Shown here piece after piece: positions 1 through 7,569 of a stretch of 9,898 bases of DNA. The DNA is from Bifidobacterium breve (GTDB lineage: Bacteria; Bacteroidota; Bacteroidia; Cytophagales; UBA9547), in NCBI GenBank assembly GCA_943325655.2, contig CALPQG020000062.1, forward strand, positions 1 through 9,898. Reading direction: 5' to 3'. How positions within the stretch are numbered: the first letter of the stretch is position 1; each line of letters opens with the position of its first letter. A program made the position numbers and the translations under genes. Below the pieces are notes generated by a model. The model saw only the letters and a program-made list of their open reading frames with translations, did no database searches and was not told the origin of the DNA.

Positions 1-1
1 A

Positions 2-550
2 GAAGCCTTTTCAATGTTCGTCGAAACCATCAATGAAGACTTATTGCAAGACAGGGGAACAGATTTTAATCCTGCCATTGAATTAGCAAACAATAAACTA
101 ATCCAAACAAAACAAGCGGAAAGTACCGCTAAAATCATCCTGTTGTTTTCTGACGGTGAAGACTTTGGTGACAATACTGAATCTGCCATAAAACTTGCCA
201 ACAAAAATCACATCCCAATATATACAATCGGAATTGGCACCGCCAAAGGTGGAAAAATACCGTTCACACATGGATATGCACTTGATGAAGATGGAAATTA
301 TGTAATCAGCAAACTTCAAAAAACAGCACTCAAAAATATTTCCAAACTTACCGGTGGGAAATATTATGAAATAAATGAATTTATAAACGAATCTGAACGT
401 CTGGTAAGAGATCTCAATCAGGTAAAAGGAATAACCACAGATACGAAAACAATCAACGTGAATGCTGATAAATATTTTTATTTTGTATTTATTGCATTTA
501 TATTCATCACATTTGATGCATTAATTACCTTTAAAACTATTAAGCTATAA
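2..550 (+). CDS. BatB-like von Willebrand factor A domain membrane protein (5' partial)
   Basis: This is the C-terminal 182 residues of a VWA-domain protein; the frame is open to the window edge, so the ATG at 14 is internal and the true start lies upstream. Visible VWA parts are the RGTDFNPAIELA segment, whose Thr fits the second metal-ion-dependent adhesion site (MIDAS) position, and the FSDGEDFGD segment, whose Asp fits the third, followed by an IPIYTIGIGTAKGG strand-and-loop. The first MIDAS motif (DxSxS) is outside the window. The GGKIPF...DEDGNYV segment and the single hydrophobic helix near the C-terminus (around YFYFVFIAFIFITF) match the BatB layout, in which the VWA domain sits on the periplasmic side. 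The next gene is BatC-like, which supports BatB over BatA. Bat proteins were linked to aerotolerance in Bacteroides and are thought to form a membrane complex with TPR partners; the molecular function is unsettled. Confidence 0.85.
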   Translation, partial: EAFSMFVETINEDLLQDRGTDFNPAIELANNKLIQTKQAESTAKIILLFSDGEDFGDNTESAIKLANKNHIPIYTIGIGTAKGGKIPFTHGYALDEDGNYVISKLQKTALKNISKLTGGKYYEINEFINESERLVRDLNQVKGITTDTKTINVNADKYFYFVFIAFIFITFDALITFKTIKL

Positions 551-1549
551 TTGAAATTCATATTCACTATATTATTATTCTTTAGTTTCTTCAATAGAAT
601 TGATAGAGGAAATGAAATCAAAAATTTAGCAAAAGAGGCTAACTTGTATGGCAATTATACTCTTGAAATTAATTTACTAAAAGAATTAATTGTATTGAAA
701 AAAACAAATACTGACAACATTTTTTTAAACTTAGCCCATGCGTACCTCAACAACAACCAACCAAAAGAGGCTTTTAAATATTATTTAGAATTAAGTAACA
801 GTACAAATTTCACTATTAAATCAATTGCATTTCAACAACTTGGAATCATTTATACCTATAAGTTCAGGGAGTTCATCATTGAAAATAGCAAAAAAAATGC
901 GGAGAAGAATTATAGCAAAGCACTTTTCTTTTTCAAAAAATCATTACTTGCTAACCCCAAAAATGATGAAGCCAGGTACAATTTTGAATTACTCAACATT
1001 CATCCTTTAAGTTTAAAAAAGCCTGTTGAAAAAAAGTCTATTGCTAATGCTGTAAATCCAGAAAAAAAGAAGCATAATAAAGATAAAAAAGCTAATAATC
1101 AAGTTAAAGAAGGCGAAAAAATTGAAGGTAAAAACCAAGAGGGCGAATTTAAACCTGACCAATCAGGAACAGAAAAACAGCCCTCCCCTACTTCCAAAAT
1201 GGGTAAAGGTGACGGTAAAAACGAAGTACCAAGCAACGACGCTACAGGGAAGTCGAATAAAAACGCGCCTGGAAAATCGGACCCTAATGGATCTCAAAGT
1301 GGTGGATTAGAACACAAAGTAAATGGAAGAGCCTCTGAACATGGTGATAAAGGTAAAATCGATGTCTTAAAAAATATTCAAAAAGAAAAACCTCAACTCA
1401 ACAAAGACAAATTAAAAAAAATGAATTTAAGTGTTCAAGCCGCTGAACAGTTATTAAATAAAATGAAAATGGCTGAAAAACAATACATTCAGCAACAACA
1501 AAAGAAAATAACTCCTGACCATAAATCCAACAATGAATCTAAATGGTAA
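551..1549 (+). CDS. BatC-like TPR protein with long disordered linker
   Basis: The protein has 332 residues. The predicted start is TTG at 551, the first base after the BatB-like stop codon. It is preferred because it gives a signal-like N-terminus (MKFIFTILLFFSFF), and the nearby ATG at 613 is in another frame. TPR-like helix pairs cover about residues 56-82 (NLAHAYLNNNQPKEAFKYYL) and 117-148 (AEKNYSKALFFFKKSLLANP, then NDEARYNF). Residues about 153-285 are a low-complexity Lys/Asn/Gly/Glu-rich stretch that is probably disordered. The C-terminus (about 290-320) is a helical segment, SVQAAEQLLNKMKMAEKQY, then a QQQQ run. That resembles the end of BatC proteins, where a disordered region precedes an AE(R/Q)LL-type helix. 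By family it probably acts as a periplasmic scaffold for the VWA protein. Batting order with the upstream gene supports the assignment; translation may be coupled. Confidence 0.75.
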   Translation: MKFIFTILLFFSFFNRIDRGNEIKNLAKEANLYGNYTLEINLLKELIVLKKTNTDNIFLNLAHAYLNNNQPKEAFKYYLELSNSTNFTIKSIAFQQLGIIYTYKFREFIIENSKKNAEKNYSKALFFFKKSLLANPKNDEARYNFELLNIHPLSLKKPVEKKSIANAVNPEKKKHNKDKKANNQVKEGEKIEGKNQEGEFKPDQSGTEKQPSPTSKMGKGDGKNEVPSNDATGKSNKNAPGKSDPNGSQSGGLEHKVNGRASEHGDKGKIDVLKNIQKEKPQLNKDKLKKMNLSVQAAEQLLNKMKMAEKQYIQQQQKKITPDHKSNNESKW

Positions 1550-1637
1550 TTTAGGAGTGTGAATTACAAAACTTAAAAAGGGAAACGTTAACAGAACTCT
1601 AAAAAAATGTTAGCTTGCATTGTTTTTTAAAACCAGA

Positions 1638-2960
1638 ATGAAATCAACTAAAATCTCTTTTATAGGTGCCGTTTCGATAATTGTGTCCAACATGATAGGT
1701 ACAGGTGTATTTACCAGTTTAGGATTTCAAGTCGCAGGTATAAAATCAATTCCAGCATTGTTGGCACTTTGGGTTGTTGGCGGTATCATTGCCATTTGTG
1801 GTGCTTTTGCATACGCCGAATTAGCCTTAAGATTTCCACGTTCTGGTGGAGAATACAATTTCCTGTCAAGAATTTACCATCCTGCTATTGGCTTTTTATC
1901 AGGCTGGGTTTCAAGTACAGTGGCATTTGCGGCGCCTATTGCCATGTCGTGTATGGCCTTTGGCAATTATTTTTATGACATTTTCCCAGTATATGAACCC
2001 ATGACCATCGCTTTTGTGACGCTTGCCTTGGTGACCACCATTAACCTGATCAGTTTAAGTGTAGGAACTGCTTTTCAAAAAACATTTACATTCCTAAACC
2101 TATCTTTAATCCTTCTATTTATTATATACGGCTTAATAAACAGCAATTCAAGTCATTACGAGTTCAAAATCAACACCAGTACTTTAAGTCCAATTTTCAG
2201 TTCTTCCTTTGCCAGTTCATTGGTATATGTTTCTTTTGCTTTTTCTGGATGGAATTCTGTGACTTATGTCATTGATGAAATTGATGACCCTAAAAAAACA
2301 ATTCCCAAAGCCTTGTTTACAGCCATAGGAATTGTTCTGGTATTGTACGTGGCCTTGAATTTTATATTCCTGTACTCCACTCCTATTTATGACCTCGAAA
2401 ACAAAGTGGATGTTGCTTCCATTGCAGCCAACAATATTTTTGGTACCGAAGGAGGACGTGTCATTAGCGCCATGATATGTATCGCATTGTTTGCTTCGGT
2501 AAACTCCATGTTAATTGCAGGCCCTAGAATTATCAAAGTAATTGGCGAAGATTTTCCTTTTTTCAAAAAATTTGCAAGTTCCTCTGAAAAAGGAACACCT
2601 GTATTGGCTACTTTAATCATGAGTACCATTGCACTGGGGTTGATACTTTCGTCACAATATGAAATGGTATTTACGTACATTGGCTTTACATTAAGTATAT
2701 TCACCCTATTGACAGTGATTGGTCTATTTGTATTAAGAAATAATCAAAAAAATAGTACTACTCCTATTTATAAATCATGGGGATTTCCAATCACAGCCAT
2801 TATCTTTATTGCACTTGAAGGATGGATGATGGTATTTTTACTGATGGAAAAACCGAATGAATCCATAGCCGGACTAATCACTATATTATCAGGATTAATC
2901 GTATATTTTTTAATCAAAAAGAAAAACAACAACCAAATCAAATCGACTCATGAAATTTAA
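1638..2960 (+). CDS. APC-superfamily amino acid permease
   Basis: The protein has 440 residues with about 12 hydrophobic segments, the normal size for a bacterial amino acid/polyamine/organocation transporter. The start chosen is ATG at 1638; an in-frame TTG at 1620 would add six residues (MFFKTR) and is less likely. TM1 carries the family's unwound substrate-binding motif (SNMIGTGVF, residues 17-25). The loop after TM2 has AYAELALRFPRSGGEY (about 58-73), typical of the LAT/SLC7-like branch. The segment FAFSGWNSVTYVIDEIDDPKKTIP is the conserved TM6 and following loop region. It probably moves amino acids across the inner membrane by proton or sodium coupling or by exchange; the substrate is not readable. 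The 3' end overlaps the next gene by 11 bp, so the two are probably cotranscribed and translationally coupled. Confidence 0.9.
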   Translation: MKSTKISFIGAVSIIVSNMIGTGVFTSLGFQVAGIKSIPALLALWVVGGIIAICGAFAYAELALRFPRSGGEYNFLSRIYHPAIGFLSGWVSSTVAFAAPIAMSCMAFGNYFYDIFPVYEPMTIAFVTLALVTTINLISLSVGTAFQKTFTFLNLSLILLFIIYGLINSNSSHYEFKINTSTLSPIFSSSFASSLVYVSFAFSGWNSVTYVIDEIDDPKKTIPKALFTAIGIVLVLYVALNFIFLYSTPIYDLENKVDVASIAANNIFGTEGGRVISAMICIALFASVNSMLIAGPRIIKVIGEDFPFFKKFASSSEKGTPVLATLIMSTIALGLILSSQYEMVFTYIGFTLSIFTLLTVIGLFVLRNNQKNSTTPIYKSWGFPITAIIFIALEGWMMVFLLMEKPNESIAGLITILSGLIVYFLIKKKNNNQIKSTHEI

Positions 2961-4170
2961 TTATATCCTCCTTTTTGTAGTTCTAGGTACATTTTCTTGT
3001 TCAACAAAAGAAAACAAGGATACCGCAACTACATACAAAGACACTATTTCTGTACCATCTATTGACAGCGTAAAACTTGCGGTTCCACCTCAAAATGTCA
3101 ATTTCCTACCAAGTGTACACAGGCAATATGATGACTTTGCTCGTTTTATTGCTGGCTATAAACAATTAGACAGCAGCAGTTTAAGTACAGTAGAATCCTA
3201 TCCTGAGTGGCGCAAATTCTCTAAACGATTGGATAGCAACTGGGCTGTATTAGAAAAAAACAGGTTTAGCAAAATGAGGACCTGGTCTGAAACAGAAATT
3301 AAATCAGCCCATGAAGGCAAACGAGACTTACTGTATACCTTCTCTGGCCCGGACATGCTTAACGCTTTTACCTTATTTCCTACAGCTACCAATTATACCT
3401 TAATTGCCTTAGAACCAGTTGGTCAAGTAAAAGATTTTAGCCATACAAAACCAGAAAATATTGAACAATATTTAGGGTCTATTGATGAAGCGTTGAGTGA
3501 TATTTTTGAAAAGAGTTATTTCATTACCCGCAAAATGCTGTCACATTTACAACCCAATAAAGCCAATGGTACATTGCCTTTGATCTGTTTATTTTTAGAA
3601 CGTACGGGGAATAAAATCATTGACATCAAGCGCATTAAAATTGATTCGACAGGAACTGCCAATGAATATGATTGGGACTTAAAAACCAAAGCCTCAGGAG
3701 TTAAAGTGTACTTTGTGAATGAAAAAGAACCACAACGCTTACGCTCTGTCACCTATATCAAAGCAGATATGGAAAATAAAGCTTTGGATAAAAATAAAGC
3801 AATGACAAACTGGCTCAATAAATTCTCCAATGTTGATACCTATATCAAATCAGCTTCTTATATCTTACACTATAAAGATTTTTCGATGATCAGAAATGTC
3901 ATTCTAAATGCAAGTGTGCATATTTTACAAGACGATACAGGCATCGCATATAAGTTTTACGATAAATCTACATGGACTTGTAAACTCTATGGCAAATATG
4001 TAAAACCTGTAGATGACTTTGAAGGCGTTGATCAATTAGACTTGAAAAAAGCATATTCAGACGCCACAAAAATACAGAAGCTACCATTCTCCTTAGGATA
4101 TCATTGGGGGACAAACGATCAAAACCTGATGTTTTCGGTAAAAAAATCTATTGGGGAAAACAAAAAATAG
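2950..4170 (+). CDS. Conserved lipoprotein of unknown function
   Basis: The protein has 406 residues. The N-terminus MKFNYILLFVVLGTFSC is a lipoprotein signal peptide, with the predicted lipidated Cys at residue 17 followed by STKENKD, so the mature protein would be membrane-anchored outside the cytoplasm. No transmembrane segment follows. I do not recognise a named domain. The segment at about 128-158 (LYTFSGPDMLNAFTLFPTAT, then LIALEPVG) resembles a conserved block I recall in uncharacterised bacterial proteins, which suggests a conserved family rather than an orphan. I see no metal-binding cluster or clear catalytic triad. The ATG overlaps the permease 3' end by 11 bp, and the HAD phosphatase begins 2 bp after the stop, so all three are likely one transcription unit. 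A functional link to amino acid transport or to the phosphatase is possible but not shown. Confidence 0.75.
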   Translation: MKFNYILLFVVLGTFSCSTKENKDTATTYKDTISVPSIDSVKLAVPPQNVNFLPSVHRQYDDFARFIAGYKQLDSSSLSTVESYPEWRKFSKRLDSNWAVLEKNRFSKMRTWSETEIKSAHEGKRDLLYTFSGPDMLNAFTLFPTATNYTLIALEPVGQVKDFSHTKPENIEQYLGSIDEALSDIFEKSYFITRKMLSHLQPNKANGTLPLICLFLERTGNKIIDIKRIKIDSTGTANEYDWDLKTKASGVKVYFVNEKEPQRLRSVTYIKADMENKALDKNKAMTNWLNKFSNVDTYIKSASYILHYKDFSMIRNVILNASVHILQDDTGIAYKFYDKSTWTCKLYGKYVKPVDDFEGVDQLDLKKAYSDATKIQKLPFSLGYHWGTNDQNLMFSVKKSIGENKK

Positions 4171-4172
4171 CA

Positions 4173-4778
4173 ATGAATAAAATTGTCATTCCAGGTCATA
4201 TTAAAGGATTAATATTCGACATTGATGGTACCTTGGCCAACACCATGCCGATTCATTACAAGGCCTGTCAAATCGTATGTAGAAAACATGGATTTGAATT
4301 CCCATTAGCCTATTTCTTAGCCAAAGCAGGAATTCCAACACACACCACTTTTAAAATGCTGATTGATGAATTAGGCTTAAAAGAACTTGATGCCAACGCC
4401 ATTGCGGATGAAAAAGAAGCTGTATTTTTAACTTTAGTACATACAGCAACCCCGATTGATGTGGTGGTAAACGTGGCTAAAAAATACCAGGGAATTTTAC
4501 CTATGGCCTTAGGGACAGGCGCCAACAGAGAATTAGCTGAAAACATATTAAAAGCTACTGGCTTAACAGAAATGTTTGAGATATTAATTACTTGCGACGA
4601 CGTCGTAAATCCCAAACCAGCTCCTGACACCTTTTTAAAAGGAGCAGCTTTGATGGGAATAGCGCCAGAATTTTGTTTGGTATTTGAAGATGGAGCACCA
4701 GGAATTGCTGCAGCAATTGCAGGTGGAATGGAAGTAATAGATGTAAGACCTTATTTCGCTGCAGAGATTAAAGAGTAG
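4173..4778 (+). CDS. HAD-superfamily phosphatase, YqaB/beta-phosphoglucomutase-like
   Basis: The protein has 201 residues from ATG 4173. An in-frame TTG at 4104 would add 23 residues lying inside the lipoprotein gene and is rejected. All four HAD motifs are visible: motif I FDIDGT with nucleophile Asp16 and Asp18; motif II ALGTGA with Thr115; motif III Lys148 in NPKPAPDTF; motif IV FEDGAPG with Glu172 and Asp173. The helical insert between motifs I and II is the C1 cap. The spacing, NPKPAPDTFL, and the C-terminal EVIDVRP stretch resemble the small sugar-phosphate phosphatase YqaB of E. coli more than a true beta-phosphoglucomutase. It is expected to be a cytosolic magnesium-dependent enzyme acting on a small phosphorylated metabolite, possibly a hexose phosphate; the substrate is inferred only from family resemblance. 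It is the last gene of the + strand unit. Confidence 0.85.
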   Translation: MNKIVIPGHIKGLIFDIDGTLANTMPIHYKACQIVCRKHGFEFPLAYFLAKAGIPTHTTFKMLIDELGLKELDANAIADEKEAVFLTLVHTATPIDVVVNVAKKYQGILPMALGTGANRELAENILKATGLTEMFEILITCDDVVNPKPAPDTFLKGAALMGIAPEFCLVFEDGAPGIAAAIAGGMEVIDVRPYFAAEIKE

Positions 4779-4830
4779 GTAAGCGAGCGTGTTGCAAAAG
4801 TAACTTCACTAGAATTTGTGTGATATTTTA

Positions 4831-4882
4831 TTTTTTTTAAGAACAAAAAAAATTAGTCAATTTTACTAAAATTTGATTTTTT
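4831..4882. terminator. Possible weak bidirectional terminator between convergent genes
   Basis: The interval between the convergent HAD and acyltransferase genes contains an imperfect inverted repeat at 4857-4876 (tcaattttactaaaatttga, with one unpaired base). On the + strand it is followed by six Ts (4877-4882). Read on the - strand, the same repeat is followed a few bases later by eight Ts (complement of 4845-4852). A second pair of T8 (4831-4838) and A8 (4845-4852) runs lies alongside. The position suits a shared terminator, but the stem is almost all A-T and weak, so this may be chance in AT-rich DNA. Confidence 0.35.
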
Positions 4883-4992
4883 AAGGTACAAATAAGTAAT
4901 AAATCCGAGCTGTTTTCTTGTTGATTTTCTAAATTCAACTCGTCCTTTATCACTTTTTGAATTAAAACAAAAATGAGAGCTCTTTACGGAAA

Positions 4993-6132
4993 TTATAGTT
5001 TTCGAAAAGACACAATATTTACCATTTTTGGATAGTATTTATCGAACAATTTCATTGCGGGTTCATCAATACATAGGGTAAAAATATGTGCAAAGGAAAA
5101 TGAAAACAATAAAGTTGATAATAATAATATTAATAAACCAAAATCATGTCTTAAATAAGGGAGGAGTACATATAATTTTGAACCAATTGACCCAATGATT
5201 AATATGTGTATTAAATATAATGAAAATGAAATTTTCCCCAACCATGTAATGATAGAAAAGGAAAAAAGTTTTTGAATTAATGAGCTTCGTAAGGCAATAC
5301 CTATGTACAATAATGCTAAGATTGATTTATAGCTAAAAAAAGTAAATTCAACTTGATTTAACCAGTTACATTCTACAATATAAGTCAATATACAAATGAT
5401 AATAATAAAAATTAAATTCACCATTTTGGTATTATATGTATTAACAATAAACTTATAGTTAAGTGCTAGCAATGTTCCGCCTATAAATAACACCCCATAT
5501 TCAATACCTTTAAATGACATAAAACTAAGTACACTCAATGTATAAATAATTATAGCGATATTCTTCCATATCATTTTAGTTAATTTATTGACAATAAAAA
5601 ACAGTACAAACAATACATAAGACCAATACAATTCTATAGGAATTGTCCAAAGTGAAGAATTAATATTCATCACAAATTGCCAATCAGAAAAAAGCATAAA
5701 ATCATACACGCATCTTTGAATAAACTGAACTACAGTATATTTAATTACCCAATGACTTGACGACCAATCAGAATAATGAATTTTACACAATTCTTCAAAA
5801 TAAAATAAATTATTGTTAGAAAAAATAAAATAGACTATGGAGGTAATAAAAACAGGTACAAAAAGTCTATATAATCTTTTAGACCATTGTTTTGTTAAAA
5901 ATTGTGCTCTATTAAATGAATTATACGCTAAAACAAAACCACTTAAAACAAAAAACAATTCAACACAAAACCCACCAGTTAAGAAAAAATAATTTAGTCT
6001 TCCCCATAGAAAAGCATAAGAAGAAGAAGTGTTGAATGCATCAAAAAAAGCATTCCTAAAATGACTTAAAACAACAATTAATGCCGCTACTCCTCTAATG
6101 CCATCTAAATACTCAAATCTTTGTATATTCAT
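4993..6132 (-). CDS. Acyltransferase-3 family membrane protein (second of a tandem pair)
   Basis: The protein has 379 residues and about ten hydrophobic segments, the usual size for a stand-alone acyltransferase-3 (AT3) protein. The N-terminus has YLDGIRGVAALIVVLSHFRN, holding the family's Rx10H motif (Arg13, His24), which is required for activity in studied members such as OafB. Other conserved blocks are FFVLSGFVL (60-68), LWTIPIEL (161-168), LGKISFSLYLIH (298-309) and DEPAMK (356-361). AT3 proteins move an acyl group, often acetyl, from a cytoplasmic donor to a sugar on the outer side of the inner membrane, for example in O-antigen, capsule or peptidoglycan. Here the acceptor is probably the glycan made by this locus (inferred). 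It follows its paralog after 44 bp and is the last gene before the convergent junction. Confidence 0.88.
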   Translation of the reverse strand: MNIQRFEYLDGIRGVAALIVVLSHFRNAFFDAFNTSSSYAFLWGRLNYFFLTGGFCVELFFVLSGFVLAYNSFNRAQFLTKQWSKRLYRLFVPVFITSIVYFIFSNNNLFYFEELCKIHYSDWSSSHWVIKYTVVQFIQRCVYDFMLFSDWQFVMNINSSLWTIPIELYWSYVLFVLFFIVNKLTKMIWKNIAIIIYTLSVLSFMSFKGIEYGVLFIGGTLLALNYKFIVNTYNTKMVNLIFIIIICILTYIVECNWLNQVEFTFFSYKSILALLYIGIALRSSLIQKLFSFSIITWLGKISFSLYLIHILIIGSIGSKLYVLLPYLRHDFGLLILLLSTLLFSFSFAHIFTLCIDEPAMKLFDKYYPKMVNIVSFRKL

Positions 6133-6176
6133 TGTTCAATCGATTTAATATCTAATTTAAATTTTAAAATATTATC

Positions 6177-7346
6177 CTAACTTTTAAAAATTTTTTTTCT
6201 AAACGTATTGAATATTTTATAAATAATTTCCGCAAATTTTATACTTGGTTTATCAATAAATCGATAAATTATATCACCTAACAATAAAGATAATATAAGC
6301 GATATAATCATTACTGTTATATAAGTAAAGTCATACGAGAAACTATTATTTAAATATAAATATAGTCGAGAAACAATTGTACCAATAACAAGAGGATGAA
6401 TTAGATATAAAGAAAAAGAAATTTTACCTAGGTATAACAATATTTTATTATTTAAAATATTTTGCATTTTTTTAGAAGATAATATAGCTATAATTATCAT
6501 ACTAGCACCAATAAGATTTAAAGTTATAGTAAATGTTGAAACCGTTAAATACTGCACTTTAAAATTAAAAATTAAATCCAAATTGCAACCTAAAAGTAAT
6601 CCGAAAACAAGTAAAGCACTTCGACCAAAAGAATTTAAATTAAATATTTTATTTGTATATAAAAATGATATATTAATTCCTAATAAAAAGCCTAAGAAAT
6701 AGATAAATAAAGTATCGGCATACATAACTAGTGTAAATATTAAAATGGTATTTACTACAATAGCCATGAAACTATTTCGAATAAAACATATTACTAAAAA
6801 TAGTAAAAAGGAATATTTAAGTTCGATTGGCATTGTCCACAGGCAAAAGTTAATATTTTTAAGAAAACCATGATCATTAAATAAAAACAAATCATAACCA
6901 CATCTTAATATTAATTGTTTAATCGTGTACGATTCTTTCCAAAACTTAACGAACCAAGTTGAGTGCGTAATATTGACTACCTCTGAATTAAAAAACCAAG
7001 ATTGTTCTTTTGCAAACCAATATAAAACAGATGTAAATATAACGGGCAGAAATAACCGAGGAAATCTTTTAATACTTTGTTTTAATATAAAATTATAATC
7101 ATAATTATTAAAAAAACCTAGACTTAATACAAATCCGCTTAAAACAAAAAAAATACAAACTGAAAAATGGCCAGAGATAAAACAAAATTCAAAAAAATGA
7201 TTAAAAAAATCAGATATACTAAAATATTCTTTTTTTTGAATAAATGCATCTTTACTATGTCCTAATACAACAATTACTGCAGCTAGGCCTCTAATACTAT
7301 CTAAATAAGACAATTTTGCTATTTTCGTTGGATTTAAATTCTTCAT
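6177..7346 (-). CDS. Acyltransferase-3 family membrane protein (first of a tandem pair)
   Basis: The protein has 389 residues and about ten hydrophobic segments. It carries YLDSIRGLAAVIVVLGHSKD with the Rx10H motif (Arg19, His30), IFFVLSGFVLSLGF (65-78), CLWTMPIEL (168-176), LGKISFSLYLIH (306-317) and DKPSIK (365-370). These blocks align one for one with the downstream gene, so the two are paralogs, probably from tandem duplication followed by divergence. Both keep the catalytic motif, so neither looks inactive; they may modify different positions or use different acyl donors (inferred). The coding sequence is strikingly A+T-rich, and the C-terminus is Lys-rich (FRKKIFKS). A 223-bp gap separates it from the upstream GT8 gene, so a separate promoter is possible, although I could not identify one with confidence. 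Confidence 0.88.
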   Translation of the reverse strand: MKNLNPTKIAKLSYLDSIRGLAAVIVVLGHSKDAFIQKKEYFSISDFFNHFFEFCFISGHFSVCIFFVLSGFVLSLGFFNNYDYNFILKQSIKRFPRLFLPVIFTSVLYWFAKEQSWFFNSEVVNITHSTWFVKFWKESYTIKQLILRCGYDLFLFNDHGFLKNINFCLWTMPIELKYSFLLFLVICFIRNSFMAIVVNTILIFTLVMYADTLFIYFLGFLLGINISFLYTNKIFNLNSFGRSALLVFGLLLGCNLDLIFNFKVQYLTVSTFTITLNLIGASMIIIAILSSKKMQNILNNKILLYLGKISFSLYLIHPLVIGTIVSRLYLYLNNSFSYDFTYITVMIISLILSLLLGDIIYRFIDKPSIKFAEIIYKIFNTFRKKIFKS

Positions 7347-7569
7347 TTATTGTAGAAATAATTTAATGATTTATAAAACACAGGTTTAGCATTATTTATA
7401 ATTTAATTTTTCACATATAAACATCAAAGAAATTTAATAAATCAACTTTTTAAGTCTTGCATAAATTTAAGAAATATTGTAAATTCAAATTAACGCATAA
7501 GGTATACTAAACATTTATTTAAATCAATCCAATTTCTAATATAGACATACATTATGTTAATTAAAACAA
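7347..7569. other. AT-rich gap between GT8 and acyltransferase genes
   Basis: This 223-bp spacer lies inside a set of genes otherwise packed in the same direction on the - strand. I see no convincing coding frame, tRNA, strong hairpin or repeat in it. I looked for the Bacteroidota promoter pattern (TTTG and TAnnTTTG) on the - strand and found only one-mismatch -7-like octamers, such as the complements of caaattaa and caaagaaa, without a matching upstream box. It could hold a promoter for the two acyltransferase genes or be a remnant of a lost gene; the sequence does not decide between these. Confidence 0.4.

Noticed and set aside
1587..1628. Inverted repeat gttaaca/tgttagc followed by a T-run, between the BatC-like gene and the permease
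   Set aside because: The stem is only seven pairs including a G-T wobble, the loop is 14 bases, and the T-run begins eight bases after the stem. It is too weak to call a terminator.
2387..2704. Open frame on the - strand inside the permease gene
   Set aside because: It is antisense to a strongly supported membrane transporter and has no domain-like features of its own.
4104..4172. Upstream TTG start for the HAD phosphatase adding 23 residues
   Set aside because: The extension lies inside the lipoprotein gene and reads as a shifted copy of its coding sequence. The ATG at 4173 puts motif I at the normal distance from the N-terminus.
4310..4630. Open frame on the - strand inside the HAD phosphatase gene
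   Set aside because: It is the complement of a gene with all four HAD motifs and shows no independent signal.
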